A program made the position numbers and the translations under genes. A stretch of DNA of 64,000 nucleotides from contig PHCI01000014.1 in assembly GCA_002842205.1 (NCBI GenBank), positions 27,836 to 91,835 of the forward strand. Direction: 5' to 3'. Shown here one piece after another: positions 10,517 to 20,994 of the stretch. The DNA is from Betaproteobacteria bacterium HGW-Betaproteobacteria-3. GTDB taxonomy: Bacteria; Pseudomonadota; Gammaproteobacteria; Burkholderiales; Burkholderiaceae_C. The notes under the pieces are model-generated. The model was not told the origin of the DNA, ran no database searches, and saw only the letters and a list, made by a program, of their open reading frames with translations. Position 1 is the stretch's first letter. Each line of letters begins with the position of its first letter.

Positions 10517-11437
10517 TCAGCGCGCGCGGACCCGCCTGAACGCGCGCCGGGTCACCGTCACAACCGCCAGCACCACGGCGCCCGCCACCACCCCGAACAC
10601 GGCGCCGCCCGCCAGCGCGACGACTTCGCCGCTCCAGCCACCCACCTGCGCCGCGGTGGCCTCCACCGCGTGGTGCAGCCATGGCGTGCCATGCACGAGG
10701 ATGCCGCCGCCCACCATGAACATCGCCGCCGTGCCCACCACCGACAGCGTCTTCATCAGCCAAGGCGCGCTGCGCAAAATGCCGGCGCCCAGCCGACGCG
10801 TCAATGGTCCGCCGTGGCGCGTCATGTGCAAACCCGCGTCGTCGAGCTTGACGATGCCGGCCACCAGCCCGTAGACGCCTATGGTCATGACCACGGCCAC
10901 AATGGCCAGTACCGTCAACTGTTGGGCCCATGGCGCACCGGCCACGGTGCCCAGCGTGATCACGATGATCTCGGCCGACAGGATGAAGTCGGTACGGATC
11001 GCGCCCTTGATTTTTTCTTTTTCGAGCGCCACCAGGTCCACCGCCGGATCGGCCCGCGCGCTGACCAGCACCGCGTGACGAGCCTCGTCCTCCTCGCGCC
11101 GGTGCAGGTATTTGTGGGCCAGTTTTTCAAAGCCTTCGTAGCACAGGAACAAACCGCCGGCCATCAGCAGCGGCGTGATGGCCCAGGGCGCCACGGCACT
11201 GATGGCCAGCGCCGCGGGCACCAGGATGGCCTTGTTGACGAACGAGCCCCTGGCCACCGCCCAGACCACCGGCAGTTCGCGGTCGGCCCGCACGCCAGAC
11301 ACCTGCTGGGCGTTGAGCGCCAGATCGTCCCCCAGCACCCCCGCCGTTTTTTTGGCGGCCATCTGCGTCATGACCGACACGTCGTCGAGGATCGACGCGA
11401 TGTCGTCGAGCAGGGCGAGAAGACTGGCAGCGGCCAT
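10517..11437 (-). CDS. DUF808 (YedI-like) membrane protein
   Basis: A 306-residue protein with the DUF808 hallmarks: the N-terminus [19 protein letters not shown], the motif [18 protein letters not shown], a charged loop (LHRREEDE) and a C-terminal membrane half. Its E. coli homologue YedI is an inner membrane protein of unknown function. It is convergent with the P-type ATPase gene, whose stop lies about 34 bp away, with no clear terminator between. Function unknown. Confidence 0.85.
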   Translation of the reverse strand: MAAASLLALLDDIASILDDVSVMTQMAAKKTAGVLGDDLALNAQQVSGVRADRELPVVWAVARGSFVNKAILVPAALAISAVAPWAITPLLMAGGLFLCYEGFEKLAHKYLHRREEDEARHAVLVSARADPAVDLVALEKEKIKGAIRTDFILSAEIIVITLGTVAGAPWAQQLTVLAIVAVVMTIGVYGLVAGIVKLDDAGLHMTRHGGPLTRRLGAGILRSAPWLMKTLSVVGTAAMFMVGGGILVHGTPWLHHAVEATAAQVGGWSGEVVALAGGAVFGVVAGAVVLAVVTVTRRAFRRVRAR

Positions 11438-11494
11438 GGGTCGAAGTCCTTGATGCTGAAAATGCCTGGAGATAGCAGACGACCGAGGATCCCG

Positions 11495-11872
11495 TCAGTC
11501 GAAATCCGACTTCGACAGCGCCACGCTCCAGATGATCAAACCATACAAGATCAGTCCAACGCCCACGGCAGGAAGGTTGTAGAGAAGTCGCTCGTTGCGA
11601 CGCAGCCCCTCGCGCAGTTGATGAAACTCGCCAAGACCGATGCCCAAGCCCTGCGCCAGTACCCACGCCGCTGCGAGGCAAACGAGGCCGACAACCGCGA
11701 CCTTCAAGCCGTAGCGCCCGTTCAGCAGGCGGGTGTCGCCCCATAGCCAGCCCCAGGCAAACATGGCACCGCCCGTCAGCATGGCGATCGCCCACCACGA
11801 AGGTTTACCAAGCCAGGCGAGCAACCCGACCAGTAACACGGGGATCAGGTTCGACACACGTTGCAGGGTCAC
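11495..11872 (-). CDS. Hypothetical four-helix membrane protein
   Basis: 125 residues. Hydrophobic stretches lie near residues 8-20, 27-45, 57-75 and 98-117, separated by a charged segment (HQLREGLRRNERL). I do not recognise a family. The ATG at 11872 lies 20 bp downstream of the purL stop, so it may be the last gene of the purL transcript, or be co-transcribed with the following DUF808 gene. The length, lack of stops and membrane pattern support a real gene, but no function can be assigned. Confidence 0.6.
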   Translation of the reverse strand: MTLQRVSNLIPVLLVGLLAWLGKPSWWAIAMLTGGAMFAWGWLWGDTRLLNGRYGLKVAVVGLVCLAAAWVLAQGLGIGLGEFHQLREGLRRNERLLYNLPAVGVGLILYGLIIWSVALSKSDFD

Positions 11873-11891
11873 GTTGTGCCTTCCGCGCGGC

Positions 11892-14800
11892 TCAACCCAC
11901 CCACTTGCGCGCGTTCTGCCACAGGCGCATCCAGGGGCTGCGCTGGGCGATGTCGCCCGGCGTCCAGCTCATCTGCACGTTGCGGAAGACGCGCTCGGGG
12001 TGCGGCATCAGGGCCGTGAAGCGGCCATCGGCGGTGGTGACGGCGGTCAGGCCGGCCGGGCTGCCGTTGGGGTTGAACGGGTAGGCCTCGGTGGCGCGGC
12101 CGTGGTGGTCCACGAAGCGCATGGCGGCGATGGCCTTGGCCGCATCGCCGCGCCGGGCAAAGTTGGCATAGCCCTCGCCGTGCGCCACGGCAATCGGCAG
12201 GCGGCTGCCCGCCATCCCCGCGAAGAACAGGCTCGGCGACGCCAGCACCTCGACCAGCGACAGACGCGCCTCGAAGCGCTCGCTCTGGTTGGTGGTAAAG
12301 CGCGGCCAGGCGTCGGCGCCGGGGATGATGTCGGCCAGCTCGGCAAACATCTGGCAGCCGTTGCAAACGCCCAGGCCGAAGGTGTCGGGGCGGGCGAAGA
12401 AGCCCTTGAACTGCGCGGCCAGCACCGGGTTGAAGGTGATGCTGCGGGCCCAGCCGATACCCGCGCCCAGCGTGTCACCGTAGCTGAAGCCGCCGCAGGC
12501 CACGATGCCGCGGAAATCCTGCAACCGGGCCCGACCGGTCTGCAGGTCGGTCATGTGCACGTCGTGGGCTTCAAAGCCCGCTTCGGTGAAGGCGTAGGCC
12601 ATTTCAACGTGGGAATTGACGCCCTGCTCGCGCAGGATGGCCACCTTGGGCCGGGCCAGGTTGAGGTAAGGCGCCGCCACGTTGTCGGCGGCATCGAAAG
12701 CCAGATGCACGTGCAGGCCCGGATCGGCCGGATCGCCGGCCGTGGCGTGCTCGGCGTCGGCACCGGCCGGGTTGTCGCGCTGCTGGCAGATGCGCCAGCT
12801 CACCGAGTCCCACACCTGGTGCAGGTCTTGCAGCCTGGCACTGAACACCCGTTGGGTGTCGCGCCAGACCTGCACTTCGCCCTTGCCGGCGTCCATGGGG
12901 GACGCCGCCGGGCGGGTCTTTCCGATGAAGTGGCTGAAGGCGCTCAGGCCGTGCTCACGCAGGGTTTGCATGACTTCGTTGCGTTCGGCGGTGCGCACCT
13001 GCAGCACCACGCCCAGCTCTTCGTTGAACAGCGCCTGGAGCGTCAGTTCATTGCGGCGCGCACCCACCTGGCCCGCCCAGTTCTTGGCGTCGCCAGTGTC
13101 CATGCGGCTGTCGCCAATGCCGTCGCCCTCGGTCACCAGCAGATCGACATTGAGCGACACGCCCACATGGCCCGCGAACGCCATTTCGCAAACCGTGGCG
13201 AACAGGCCGCCGTCGCTGCGGTCGTGGTAGGCCAGGATGCGGCCCTGCGCACGCAGCGCGTTGACCGCGTGGACCAGTTTCACCAGGTCTTGCGGATCGT
13301 CCAGGTCGGGCACGGTGTCGCCGGACTGGTTGAGCGTCTGCGCCAGGATGCTGGCGCCCATGCGCTTGCGGCCCTTGCCCAGGTCGACCAGCACCAGCGT
13401 GGTGTCGGGCTCCGACGCGTCGAGCTGCGGCGTGAGCGTGCCGCGCACGTCGGCCAGCGTGGCAAAGGCAGTCACGACCAGTGAGACCGGCGAAGTGACC
13501 TTCTTTTTTTCGCCATGGGCGCCGGGCGTGGCGGGCGGTTCGGTCCACTGCGTGCGCATGGACAGGCTGTCCTTGCCCACGGGGATCGAGATGCCCAGTG
13601 CCGGGCAGATCTGCAGGCCCACGGTGCGCACGGTTTCATACAGCGCGGCGTCTTCACCGGGTTCGCCGCAGGCGGCCATCCAGTTGGCCGACAGCTTGAC
13701 CCGCGACAGCTCAATGGGTGCGGCCAGCAGGTTGGTGATGGCCTCGGCCACCGCCATGCGGCCCGACGCAGGGGCGTCGAGCGCGGCGATCGGCGTGCGC
13801 TCGCCCATGCTCATGGCCTCGCCGGCAAAGCCCGCGTAGTCGGCCAAGGTCACCGCACAATCGGCCACGGGCACCTGCCAGGGCCCGACCATCTGGTCGC
13901 GGTGGCTCAGCCCCCCCACGGTGCGGTCGCCAATGGTGATCAGGAAGCGCTTGGACGCGACCGTCGGATGTGCCAGCACCCCGATGGCCGCCTGCTGCAG
14001 CGACACGCCGTCCAGGAACAGCGGGCGGAACTGCCGGGCGACCGACGTGACGTCGCGGTGCATCTTGGGCGGCTTGCCCAGCAGCACCTGCATCGGCATA
14101 TTCACTGGAGCCCCCACGCTCCCCACTGCGTGTGGTTCGCTGCCCCCCGAGGGGGCTGAGCTTGCTTGGGAGCGGCCCGGCGCGGCGCTCGGAGCCCCCA
14201 CGCTCCCCACTGCAGGGGCTGCGCTGCCGGAGTCGCCGTCTGTGAGCACGAGATGGCGTTCTTCGGTGGCCACGCCCACCACTGCAAACGGGCAACGCTC
14301 GCGTTCGCAGAAGGCCCTGAACTGTTCCAGCGACTCCGGCGCGATGGCCAGCACATAACGCTCCTGGCTTTCGTTGGACCAGATTTCCTTGGGCGAGAGG
14401 CCGGATTCTTCCAGCGGGACCGCACGCAAATCAAAGCGGGCGCCACGGCCGGCGTCGTGGGTGAGCTCGGGGAAGGCGTTGGACAGCCCCCCTGCCCCCA
14501 CGTCGTGGATGGCCAGGATCGGGTTGGCGCTGCCCTGCGTCCAGCAGTGGTTGATGACCTCCTGCGCGCGGCGCTCGATTTCCGGGTTGCCGCGCTGCAC
14601 CGAATCGAAGTCAAGCTCGGCCGCGTTGGCGCCCGTGGCCATGGAACTGGCCGCGCTGCCGCCCATGCCGATGCGCATGCCCGGGCCGCCGAGCTGGATC
14701 AGCAGCGTGCCCGCCGGAAATTCGATCTTGCGGGTCTGGCCCGCGTCGATGGTGCCCAGCCCGCCCGCGATCATGATGGGCTTGTGGTAGCCGCGGTGGA

Positions 14801-16052
14801 TGGCGTCCACGTCGGAGACGATGGTCTGCTCGTACTCGCGAAAGTACCCCAGCAGGTTGGGCCGGCCAAATTCGTTGTTGAACGCCGCGCCGCCCAGCGG
14901 GCCTTCGGTCATGATCTGCAGCGCACTGGCGATGTGCGCCGGTTTGCCGAACGTGCCCATGCCATGGTGGGGCCACAGGCGCGAAACGGTAAAACCAGTG
15001 AGGCCCGCCTTGGGTTTGGAGCCCCGGCCGGTGGCCCCTTCGTCACGGATCTCGCCGCCCGCACCCGTGGAGGCACCCGGAAACGGCGAGATGGCGGTCG
15101 GGTGGTTGTGGGTTTCCACCTTCATCAGCACATGGTGCAGAGCAGTCTCTTTTTGATAGCTAACTGAGACCATTTCACGGGGGCTTAAGGCTGATTTTGC
15201 TATAAATCTCTCAACCGTCGAACCTTCCATGACCGACGCGTTGTCGGAGTACGCCACCACCGTGTGCTGCGGGTGGGTCTGGTGCGTGTGGCGGATCATG
15301 CCAAACAGGCTCAGGTCCTGCGGCACGCCGTCGATGGAGAAGCTGGCGTTGAAGATCTTGTGGCGGCAGTGCTCGCTGTTGGCCTGCGCGAACATCATCA
15401 GTTCCACATCGCTCGGGTTGCGTTGCAAGCCGGTAAAAGCATCGACCAGGTAGTCGATCTCGTCATCCGCCAGCGCCAGACCAAACTGGCGGTTGGCGGC
15501 CTCCAGCGCCTGGCGGCCTCCGCCCAGCACGTCCACCCATGCCATGGGTGCGGCGGGCAGTTCGTTGAACAGGCCATCGGCCCCGGCGCGGTCGAACAGC
15601 ACGCTTTCGGTCATGCGGTCGTGCAGCAGCTCGGCCACGGCCGCGCGCTGGGCGTCCGACAGCGAGGGGGTGGCCAGCAGCCCGTTCTTGAGCTGCAGCC
15701 GGTATTCGGCGATGCGCTCGATGCGGCGCACGGCCAGGCCGCAGTTGTGCGCGATGTCGGTCGCCTTGGACGCCCAGGGCGACACCGTGCCCATGCGCGG
15801 CGTTACCACGATCAGGGTGCCGTCGGCCGATCCGCTGCCCGGTTCGCCATAGGTCAGCAGGGCGTCGAGGCGTTCGCGCTCGGCCGCCTGCAGCGGATGA
15901 TCGGTGGCCACCAGGTGCACATAGCGGGCGGTCAGCCCGGTGATTTTGTCGTGAATGGCCTGCAGCCGGGGCAGCAACTGCTGCACACGAAAGGCGCTCA
16001 AGGCGTTGATGCCAGGGCCGGCGCCCTCAAAGTGGGTGATGTGCAGGGTCAC
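11892..16052 (-). CDS. purL: Phosphoribosylformylglycinamidine synthase, large fused form
   Basis: Converts FGAR, glutamine and ATP to FGAM in purine synthesis. It is the long single-chain type: an N-terminal linker domain, duplicated PurM-like ATP domains ([31 protein letters not shown]) and a C-terminal glutamine amidotransferase domain with catalytic Cys in [12 protein letters not shown] and PHPERVFR near the end. The start is taken as GTG 16052 (V)TLHITHFEG, the usual family N-terminus with AAGG upstream; ATG 16088 is an alternative. 1386 residues exceed the usual length because two repeat-derived insertions lie inside: residues about 282-301 (dispersed repeat) and about 613-649 (GC-rich repeat just before [17 protein letters not shown]). 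Neither touches a catalytic motif. Confidence 0.95.
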   Translation of the reverse strand: MTLHITHFEGAGPGINALSAFRVQQLLPRLQAIHDKITGLTARYVHLVATDHPLQAAERERLDALLTYGEPGSGSADGTLIVVTPRMGTVSPWASKATDIAHNCGLAVRRIERIAEYRLQLKNGLLATPSLSDAQRAAVAELLHDRMTESVLFDRAGADGLFNELPAAPMAWVDVLGGGRQALEAANRQFGLALADDEIDYLVDAFTGLQRNPSDVELMMFAQANSEHCRHKIFNASFSIDGVPQDLSLFGMIRHTHQTHPQHTVVAYSDNASVMEGSTVERFIAKSALSPREMVSVSYQKETALHHVLMKVETHNHPTAISPFPGASTGAGGEIRDEGATGRGSKPKAGLTGFTVSRLWPHHGMGTFGKPAHIASALQIMTEGPLGGAAFNNEFGRPNLLGYFREYEQTIVSDVDAIHRGYHKPIMIAGGLGTIDAGQTRKIEFPAGTLLIQLGGPGMRIGMGGSAASSMATGANAAELDFDSVQRGNPEIERRAQEVINHCWTQGSANPILAIHDVGAGGLSNAFPELTHDAGRGARFDLRAVPLEESGLSPKEIWSNESQERYVLAIAPESLEQFRAFCERERCPFAVVGVATEERHLVLTDGDSGSAAPAVGSVGAPSAAPGRSQASSAPSGGSEPHAVGSVGAPVNMPMQVLLGKPPKMHRDVTSVARQFRPLFLDGVSLQQAAIGVLAHPTVASKRFLITIGDRTVGGLSHRDQMVGPWQVPVADCAVTLADYAGFAGEAMSMGERTPIAALDAPASGRMAVAEAITNLLAAPIELSRVKLSANWMAACGEPGEDAALYETVRTVGLQICPALGISIPVGKDSLSMRTQWTEPPATPGAHGEKKKVTSPVSLVVTAFATLADVRGTLTPQLDASEPDTTLVLVDLGKGRKRMGASILAQTLNQSGDTVPDLDDPQDLVKLVHAVNALRAQGRILAYHDRSDGGLFATVCEMAFAGHVGVSLNVDLLVTEGDGIGDSRMDTGDAKNWAGQVGARRNELTLQALFNEELGVVLQVRTAERNEVMQTLREHGLSAFSHFIGKTRPAASPMDAGKGEVQVWRDTQRVFSARLQDLHQVWDSVSWRICQQRDNPAGADAEHATAGDPADPGLHVHLAFDAADNVAAPYLNLARPKVAILREQGVNSHVEMAYAFTEAGFEAHDVHMTDLQTGRARLQDFRGIVACGGFSYGDTLGAGIGWARSITFNPVLAAQFKGFFARPDTFGLGVCNGCQMFAELADIIPGADAWPRFTTNQSERFEARLSLVEVLASPSLFFAGMAGSRLPIAVAHGEGYANFARRGDAAKAIAAMRFVDHHGRATEAYPFNPNGSPAGLTAVTTADGRFTALMPHPERVFRNVQMSWTPGDIAQRSPWMRLWQNARKWVG
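14107..14213. repeat. GC-rich repeat flanked by 23-bp direct repeats, inside purL
   Basis: A 107-bp segment begins and ends with the same 23 bases (GGAGCCCCCACGCTCCCC then ACTGC; 14107-14129 and 14191-14213). Between them lies the inverted pair GCCCCCCGAGGGGGCT, then TTGCTTGGGAGCGGCCCGG. Related sequence occurs at 58714 and 62987. Read on the purL strand it encodes a Gly/Ser/Ala/Pro-rich stretch with VGSVGAP twice, absent from normal PurL as I know it. Confidence 0.8.
15148..15206 (+). repeat. Dispersed ACGGGGGCT repeat, copy in purL
   Basis: TTTTTGATAGCTAACTGAGACC, then CATTTCACGGGGGCTTAAGG, then GCTGATTTTGCTATAAA. It is antisense to purL; on the coding strand it gives residues like [20 protein letters not shown] between the conserved STVER and [13 protein letters not shown] segments. 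Confidence 0.8.
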
Positions 16053-16219
16053 AGTGGTGGCCTTGGGTTGGGGACTCGATGGGCGCATGGCCTGCCCGGG
16101 CGCCGCTGACTGGGGCAATCCGGAAAAACCGTGGTTTTGCAAAGCCCATGATTTTACCTTCCCGCATCCCGGTGGAGCGGCATGGGAAGGCGGGCCCTGC
16201 CGCCGCGTGGGCCCGGTGG

Positions 16220-16225
16220 GATAAT
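16220..16225 (+). promoter_or_regulatory. Extended -10 promoter element of map, possible leaderless start
   Basis: TGgGATAAT with the GATAAT hexamer exactly 7 bases before the map ATG. Transcription would then start at or next to the A of ATG, giving a leaderless mRNA. No ribosome site lies between. The same GATAAT-7-ATG arrangement precedes dapC. Confidence 0.45.
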
Positions 16226-16232
16226 TGCGCCC

Positions 16233-17036
16233 ATGACGATTACCTACAAAGATGCCGAAGGCGTGGCCGGAATGCGCGTGGCCGGCCGCCTGGCCGCCGA
16301 AGTGCTGGATTACCTCACCCCCTTCGTAAAGCCCGGCGTGACCACCAACGAGCTTGACAAGCTGGCGCACGACCTCATCACCCAGGTGCAGGGGGCCATC
16401 CCCGCCCCCCTGAATTACCAGCCTTCGGGCTATACGCCCTACCCCAAGTCGATCTGCACCTCGATCAACCATCAGGTCTGTCACGGCATCCCGAACGACA
16501 AGGCGCTCAAGAAGGGCGACATCGTCAACATCGACATCACCGTCATCAAGGACGGCTGGCACGGCGACACCAGCCGCATGTTCATCGTGGGCGACGCGTC
16601 CATTGCGGCGCGGCGCCTGTGCGCCATGACCTATGACGCGATGTGGCACGGCATCGTCCACGTCAAGCCCGGTGTGCGGCTGGGCGACATCGGCCATGCG
16701 ATCCAGCGCTTCGCCGAAGGCCACGGCTTTTCGGTGGTGCGGGAGTTTTGTGGCCACGGCATCGGCCGCAACTTTCATGAAGAGCCCCAGGTGCTGCACT
16801 ACGGCAAACCCGGCACGCTCGAAGAGCTCGTGCCCGGCATGACCTTCACGATCGAGCCCATGATCAACGCCGGCCGTCGCGACATCAAGGAAATGGGCGA
16901 CGGCTGGACCATCGTCACCAAAGACCACTCGCTCTCGGCCCAATGGGAGCACACCATCCTGGTCACCGAAACCGGCTACGAAGTGCTGACGCTGTCCGCT
17001 GGCAGCCCGCCGCCGCCGGCCTTTGTCACGGTTTGA
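16233..17036 (+). CDS. map: Methionine aminopeptidase, type I
   Basis: Removes the N-terminal Met from nascent proteins. The 267-residue protein carries all five metal ligands at positions offset by four from E. coli MAP: Asp101, Asp112, His175 (GHGIGRNFH), Glu208 (FTIEPMI) and Glu239 ([10 protein letters not shown]). The start [10 protein letters not shown] at ATG 16233 is the family N-terminus; upstream in-frame codons lack homology. No Shine-Dalgarno sequence is visible and a GATAAT hexamer sits 7 bases upstream, suggesting leaderless translation. It is divergent from purL and is followed by glnD after 58 bp. Confidence 0.97.
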   Translation: MTITYKDAEGVAGMRVAGRLAAEVLDYLTPFVKPGVTTNELDKLAHDLITQVQGAIPAPLNYQPSGYTPYPKSICTSINHQVCHGIPNDKALKKGDIVNIDITVIKDGWHGDTSRMFIVGDASIAARRLCAMTYDAMWHGIVHVKPGVRLGDIGHAIQRFAEGHGFSVVREFCGHGIGRNFHEEPQVLHYGKPGTLEELVPGMTFTIEPMINAGRRDIKEMGDGWTIVTKDHSLSAQWEHTILVTETGYEVLTLSAGSPPPPAFVTV

Positions 17037-17094
17037 ATCCACGGCGGGACCGGCGCACCCGGCCCGCACGCCGCCCTCGCCCGGACCGACGCCC

Positions 17095-19734
17095 ATGAAT
17101 GACACCCCCGCCCTGCGTGAGCGCTACCGGCAGCAAAAGGATGCGTTGCTGGGCAGCGTACGCAGTTGCGGCGCGTCCACGCGCGGCATCAAGCGCGCGC
17201 TGCAGCAGCTCGCGGCGCTGGCCGATGACGCCCTGCGTGAGCTCTGGCAGCAAGCCGGGTTGGGTCCGCACAGCGCATTGGTCGCCGTCGGTGGCTTTGG
17301 CCGTTGCGAACTGTTCCCGCATTCGGACGTGGACGTGCTGGTGCTGCTGCCCGACGGAGAATCCCCCGAAGCCGACCCGGCCCTCAAGGCCCGCATTGAG
17401 GCCTTCATCGGCAGTTGCTGGGACACCGGGCTGGAGATCGGCTCCAGCGTGCGCAGCGTCTCGGACTGCGTGGCCGAGGCCGCCAAGGACGTCACGGTCC
17501 AGACTTCGCTGCTCGAATCGCGCCTGATCACAGGCGACCGCCGCCTCTACACCGCGTTCACCGGCCGCTTCCACGCCGCGCTCGACCCAAGGGCATTTCT
17601 GGTGGCCAAGACGCTGGAGATGCGCCAGCGGCACAACAAGTTCGAGAACACGCCCTACGCGCTGGAGCCCAATTGCAAGGAGTCGCCCGGCGGCCTGCGC
17701 GACCTGCAGATCATCCTGTGGGTGGCCAAGGCCGCTGGTTTTGGCAAAAGCTGGGACGACCTCGCCCGCAAGGGCCTGGCCACCCCTTTTGAAGCTTTGC
17801 AGATCAAGCGCAACGAGGCGCTGCTCAGCCTGATCCGGGCACGGCTGCACCTGATCTCGGGGCGCCGCGAAGACCGCCTGGTGTTTGACCTGCAGACGGC
17901 GGTGGCCGAATCGTTTGGTTATGGGCTGGCCGCCACGCCCGGCGGCGCAACGGCTTCTGCGCCGGGCAAGGTGCGCGCCAGCGAAGCCCTGATGCGCCGC
18001 TACTACTGGGCGGCCAAGGCCGTCAGTCAGCTCAGCCAGATCCTGCTGCTCAACATCGAGGAGCGCCTGAACCCGAGCACCCACGAACTGCGGCCGATCA
18101 ATGCGCGCTTCAACGAGAAGGCCGGGATGATTGACGTGGCCAGCGATGACCTGTACCTCCAGCAGCCGCACGCCATTCTGGAAACCTTTTTTCTGTACCA
18201 GACCACGGTGGGACTCAAGGGGCTGTCGGCACGCACGCTGCGTGCGCTGTACAACGCCCGCAGCGTGATGGACGGCAAGTTCCGCAACGACCCGGCCAAC
18301 CACGCCACGTTCATGCGCATCCTGCGCGAACCCCCATCGGGCATCACGCATGCCATGCGGCTCATGAACCAGACTTCGGTGCTCGGGCGCTACCTGTGGG
18401 TGTTTCGCCGCATCGTGGGGCAGATGCAGCACGACCTGTTCCACGTGTACACCGTAGACCAGCACATCCTGATGGTGCTGCGCAACGTGCGACGGTTCTT
18501 CATTGCCGAACACGCGCACGAATACCCGTTCTGTTCGCAGTTGGCCGCGGGCTGGGACAAGCCGTGGATTCTTTACGTGGCAGCGCTGTTCCATGACATC
18601 GCCAAGGGCCGGGGCGGTGATCACTCCGACCTGGGTCGCCGCGACGTGCAGCGTTTTTGCCGCCAGCACGGGATCGGTCGCGAAGACGCCCGCCTGATCG
18701 AATTCCTGGTGGGCGAGCACCTGACCATGAGCCGCATCGCGCAAAAGGAAGACCTGAGCGACCCGGCCGTGATCGGCGACTTTGCGCGCCGCGTGGGCAA
18801 CGAGCGCTACCTGACCGCACTGTACCTGTTGACCGTCGCCGACATCCGCGGCACCAGCCCCAAGGTGTGGAATGCCTGGAAGGGCAAGTTGCTGGAAGAC
18901 CTGTACCGCTATACCCTGCGCACCTTGGGTGGGCGCGCCCCCGACCCCGGTGCTGAAATCGAAGCCCGCAAGCGCGAGGCGCTCGTCATTCTGGCGCTGC
19001 ACTCGGAGCCGTTCGAAGGCCACAAGGCGCTGTGGGACACGCTGGACGTGGGCTACTTCATGCGCCACGAGGCGACCGACATCGCCTGGCACACCCGGCA
19101 TCTGGCGCGCCATGTTCAACCCGTCGCGGCGGCGGGGGCCACGCCGGTGGCGCGTCGGGTCATCGTGCGTGCGCGCATATCGCCCGTGGGCGAAGGCCTT
19201 CAGGTGCTGGTGTATGCCCCCGATCAACCCGACCTGTTTGCGCGCATCTGCGGATATTTTGACCAGGCGGGGTTCAGCATCCTGGACGCCAAGGTGCATA
19301 CGGCGCGCAACGGCTATGCGCTGGACACCTTCCAGGTGGTCACCTCCATGCTTCCAGAGCATTACCGTGAGTTCAGCAGCATGGTTGAAAGCGGCCTGAC
19401 CCAGTCCATCGCGCAGGTCGGCCCCTTGCCAGCTCCGGGACGCGGGCGTATTTCAAGGCGGGTGCGCAGTTTTCCGGTGGCGCCGCGCGTGGAGCTGCGT
19501 CCGGATGAAAAAGCCCAGCGTTGGCTGCTCAGTATTTCCGCCAGCGACCGCGTGGGCCTGCTCTACAGCGTGGCGCGGGTGCTGGCCCGGCACAAGCTCA
19601 ACCTGCAATTGGCGAAGATCATGACCTTGGGCGAGCGGGTGGAAGACACCTTCCTGATCGACGGGCCCGAACTGCAGCACAACAAGGCGCAGATCGCCAT
19701 TGAAACCGAATTGCTGGAAGCGCTGACGGGTTGA
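17095..19734 (+). CDS. glnD: Bifunctional [protein-PII] uridylyltransferase/uridylyl-removing enzyme
   Basis: The nitrogen-status sensor: it uridylylates PII when glutamine is low and deuridylylates it when glutamine is high. 879 residues with the expected order: a nucleotidyltransferase domain ([19 protein letters not shown], near residues 65-83), helical linker, an HD domain (His500-Asp501 in [13 protein letters not shown]) and two C-terminal ACT domains (about 700-780 and 805-879, where glutamine binds). The start ATG 17095 gives [15 protein letters not shown]. The map-glnD order is common in proteobacteria. No repeat insertion was seen in this gene. Confidence 0.96.
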   Translation: MNDTPALRERYRQQKDALLGSVRSCGASTRGIKRALQQLAALADDALRELWQQAGLGPHSALVAVGGFGRCELFPHSDVDVLVLLPDGESPEADPALKARIEAFIGSCWDTGLEIGSSVRSVSDCVAEAAKDVTVQTSLLESRLITGDRRLYTAFTGRFHAALDPRAFLVAKTLEMRQRHNKFENTPYALEPNCKESPGGLRDLQIILWVAKAAGFGKSWDDLARKGLATPFEALQIKRNEALLSLIRARLHLISGRREDRLVFDLQTAVAESFGYGLAATPGGATASAPGKVRASEALMRRYYWAAKAVSQLSQILLLNIEERLNPSTHELRPINARFNEKAGMIDVASDDLYLQQPHAILETFFLYQTTVGLKGLSARTLRALYNARSVMDGKFRNDPANHATFMRILREPPSGITHAMRLMNQTSVLGRYLWVFRRIVGQMQHDLFHVYTVDQHILMVLRNVRRFFIAEHAHEYPFCSQLAAGWDKPWILYVAALFHDIAKGRGGDHSDLGRRDVQRFCRQHGIGREDARLIEFLVGEHLTMSRIAQKEDLSDPAVIGDFARRVGNERYLTALYLLTVADIRGTSPKVWNAWKGKLLEDLYRYTLRTLGGRAPDPGAEIEARKREALVILALHSEPFEGHKALWDTLDVGYFMRHEATDIAWHTRHLARHVQPVAAAGATPVARRVIVRARISPVGEGLQVLVYAPDQPDLFARICGYFDQAGFSILDAKVHTARNGYALDTFQVVTSMLPEHYREFSSMVESGLTQSIAQVGPLPAPGRGRISRRVRSFPVAPRVELRPDEKAQRWLLSISASDRVGLLYSVARVLARHKLNLQLAKIMTLGERVEDTFLIDGPELQHNKAQIAIETELLEALTG

Positions 19735-19740
19735 TGCCGT

Positions 19741-19976
19741 GTTCTGGCGCCCAGCGCACGTGCCAACAGACCACTGCACGGGTCCTTGTCGATGACAGCC
19801 TCAACGCCGCGCAGTCTGTGGCCATCCGTGTCCATGGCCACCGGGATTCCCCCGCCCCCAGCGGCAAGTTGCCAAGTTCCTGCTCCAGCAGAGCGCCGAT
19901 CAAGACCTGGCCCCTGCCATCGCTGTGCGTCAGCATCCGCTGGGTGGATCCGGCAAAAACCGGATCAACGCGTTGA
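19741..19976 (-). pseudogene. Degenerate carbamate kinase (arcC) remnant
   Basis: On the minus strand one frame reads [14 protein letters not shown], like the EGMIGYMIEQELGNLLP segment of carbamate kinase. A second frame then reads [15 protein letters not shown] and [20 protein letters not shown], like the GGGGIPV...[21 protein letters not shown] block. The family's central region between these blocks is missing and the frame changes at the junction, so this is a deleted, frameshifted relic without start or end. It fills the gap between glnD and the sugar operon and suggests this junction has been rearranged. Confidence 0.6.
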
Positions 19977-19979
19977 TGC

Positions 19980-20993
19980 CTAGCGGGTCGTGGTGACCTT
20001 GCGCAGCGACGGATGCTCGTCGGGATTGATGCCATAACGCCCGGCAAGATCGGCGCAGGCGAGTTGCGCGATGTACGCCAGCAATGCGGTACGAGCCCAT
20101 CGTGCCTCGGGAAACGGCAGCGGCACATGCGCTTCGGGCGTCTGGTCCGAGCCAAGACAAAGGAAGGGCACCCCCCGAGCCAGCAATGCTGCGGTCACGG
20201 CCTGCTTGCTCTGCATCGGATCAATGGCCCCCGAAAACAGTATCACGCGATCTTCGGGGTTTGCCGACGCGATCGGCCCGTGAAGGTACTCGGCCATGGA
20301 GTAGCCGCATGACGGTATGCCGACGCTCTCCTGCATCTTGAGGGCAGCGTCCAGCGCACCGCCATACGACGGCCCGCGGGCCAACCAGGTGACGGTGCGT
20401 GCGCCAACCAGGAAATCCGCCAACTTGGCAGGCACTCCTTCCGCGTCGATCCGAAGCAGGCATTCCGCCACCTCGTTGGCGGCGGCTTCGATGTCGTATC
20501 CGGCCAAAGCCGCTGCCACGAAGAGTTGTGCGATCACGCTCTTGGTCGCAGGGACGGCGCGCTCGGGGCCGCAACCGAGGCGAAGGATGTGATGGGCGGG
20601 CTTGAGCAGGTGTGCATCGGCGGAATCGGCCTCGGAAATCGCCACCACCGACGCTCCGTGCGCACCAAGCCATTCGGCTGAAGCGGCGACGTCGGTGGAC
20701 TTGCCCGAGAAGGAAAATGCGTAGACCACCGCGTCGCTCCAGTCCGCGTCAGGCAGCGGCTGAGTCGTCAGCCACGGCCTGAACTCGATCGGCTGGCGCC
20801 CGGTTTGCAGCGCGAACAAATAGGATGCGAACGTGCAAACGTTGCCCGAACTCCCACGGCCGACCAGTACGGCCAGCGGGCGCCCCGCCACCTGGCGGCG
20901 GATTTCACCGGCTTCGCGCTGCCAGCGCGCCGCTTGCGAACGAAGCACCTGTGGTGCCGAGCGAGCCTCAAGGGCCATGTGACTGTTGGACAT
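19980..20993 (-). CDS. SIS-domain sugar-phosphate isomerase/deaminase (AgaS / NagB-II-like)
   Basis: 337 residues with two SIS modules and no N-terminal glutaminase domain. Motifs: VLVGRGSSGNVCTF (first sugar-phosphate site, near residue 48), YAFSFSGKSTDVAASAEWL, PATKSVIAQLF, and in the second module YSMAEYLHGPIASANPEDRV, which resembles the GlmS-type and NagB-II/AgaS enzymes that deaminate or isomerise amino-sugar 6-phosphates. The ATG 20993 follows the deacetylase stop by one base, so it is the last gene of a coupled operon. Likely role: conversion of a glucosamine-phosphate-like product to a ketose phosphate. Inference, not shown. Confidence 0.8.
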   Translation of the reverse strand: MSNSHMALEARSAPQVLRSQAARWQREAGEIRRQVAGRPLAVLVGRGSSGNVCTFASYLFALQTGRQPIEFRPWLTTQPLPDADWSDAVVYAFSFSGKSTDVAASAEWLGAHGASVVAISEADSADAHLLKPAHHILRLGCGPERAVPATKSVIAQLFVAAALAGYDIEAAANEVAECLLRIDAEGVPAKLADFLVGARTVTWLARGPSYGGALDAALKMQESVGIPSCGYSMAEYLHGPIASANPEDRVILFSGAIDPMQSKQAVTAALLARGVPFLCLGSDQTPEAHVPLPFPEARWARTALLAYIAQLACADLAGRYGINPDEHPSLRKVTTTR

Positions 20994-20994
20994 G

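Noticed and set aside
11733..13484. Long open frame (583 codons) on the + strand
   Set aside because: It is antisense to purL, whose translation shows conserved glutaminase and ATP-domain motifs. The + strand product is low-complexity and rich in Ala, Gly, His and Gln, as expected from high-GC shadow frames.
17026..19362. Long open frame (778 codons) on the minus strand
   Set aside because: Shadow of glnD; no domain features in the product.
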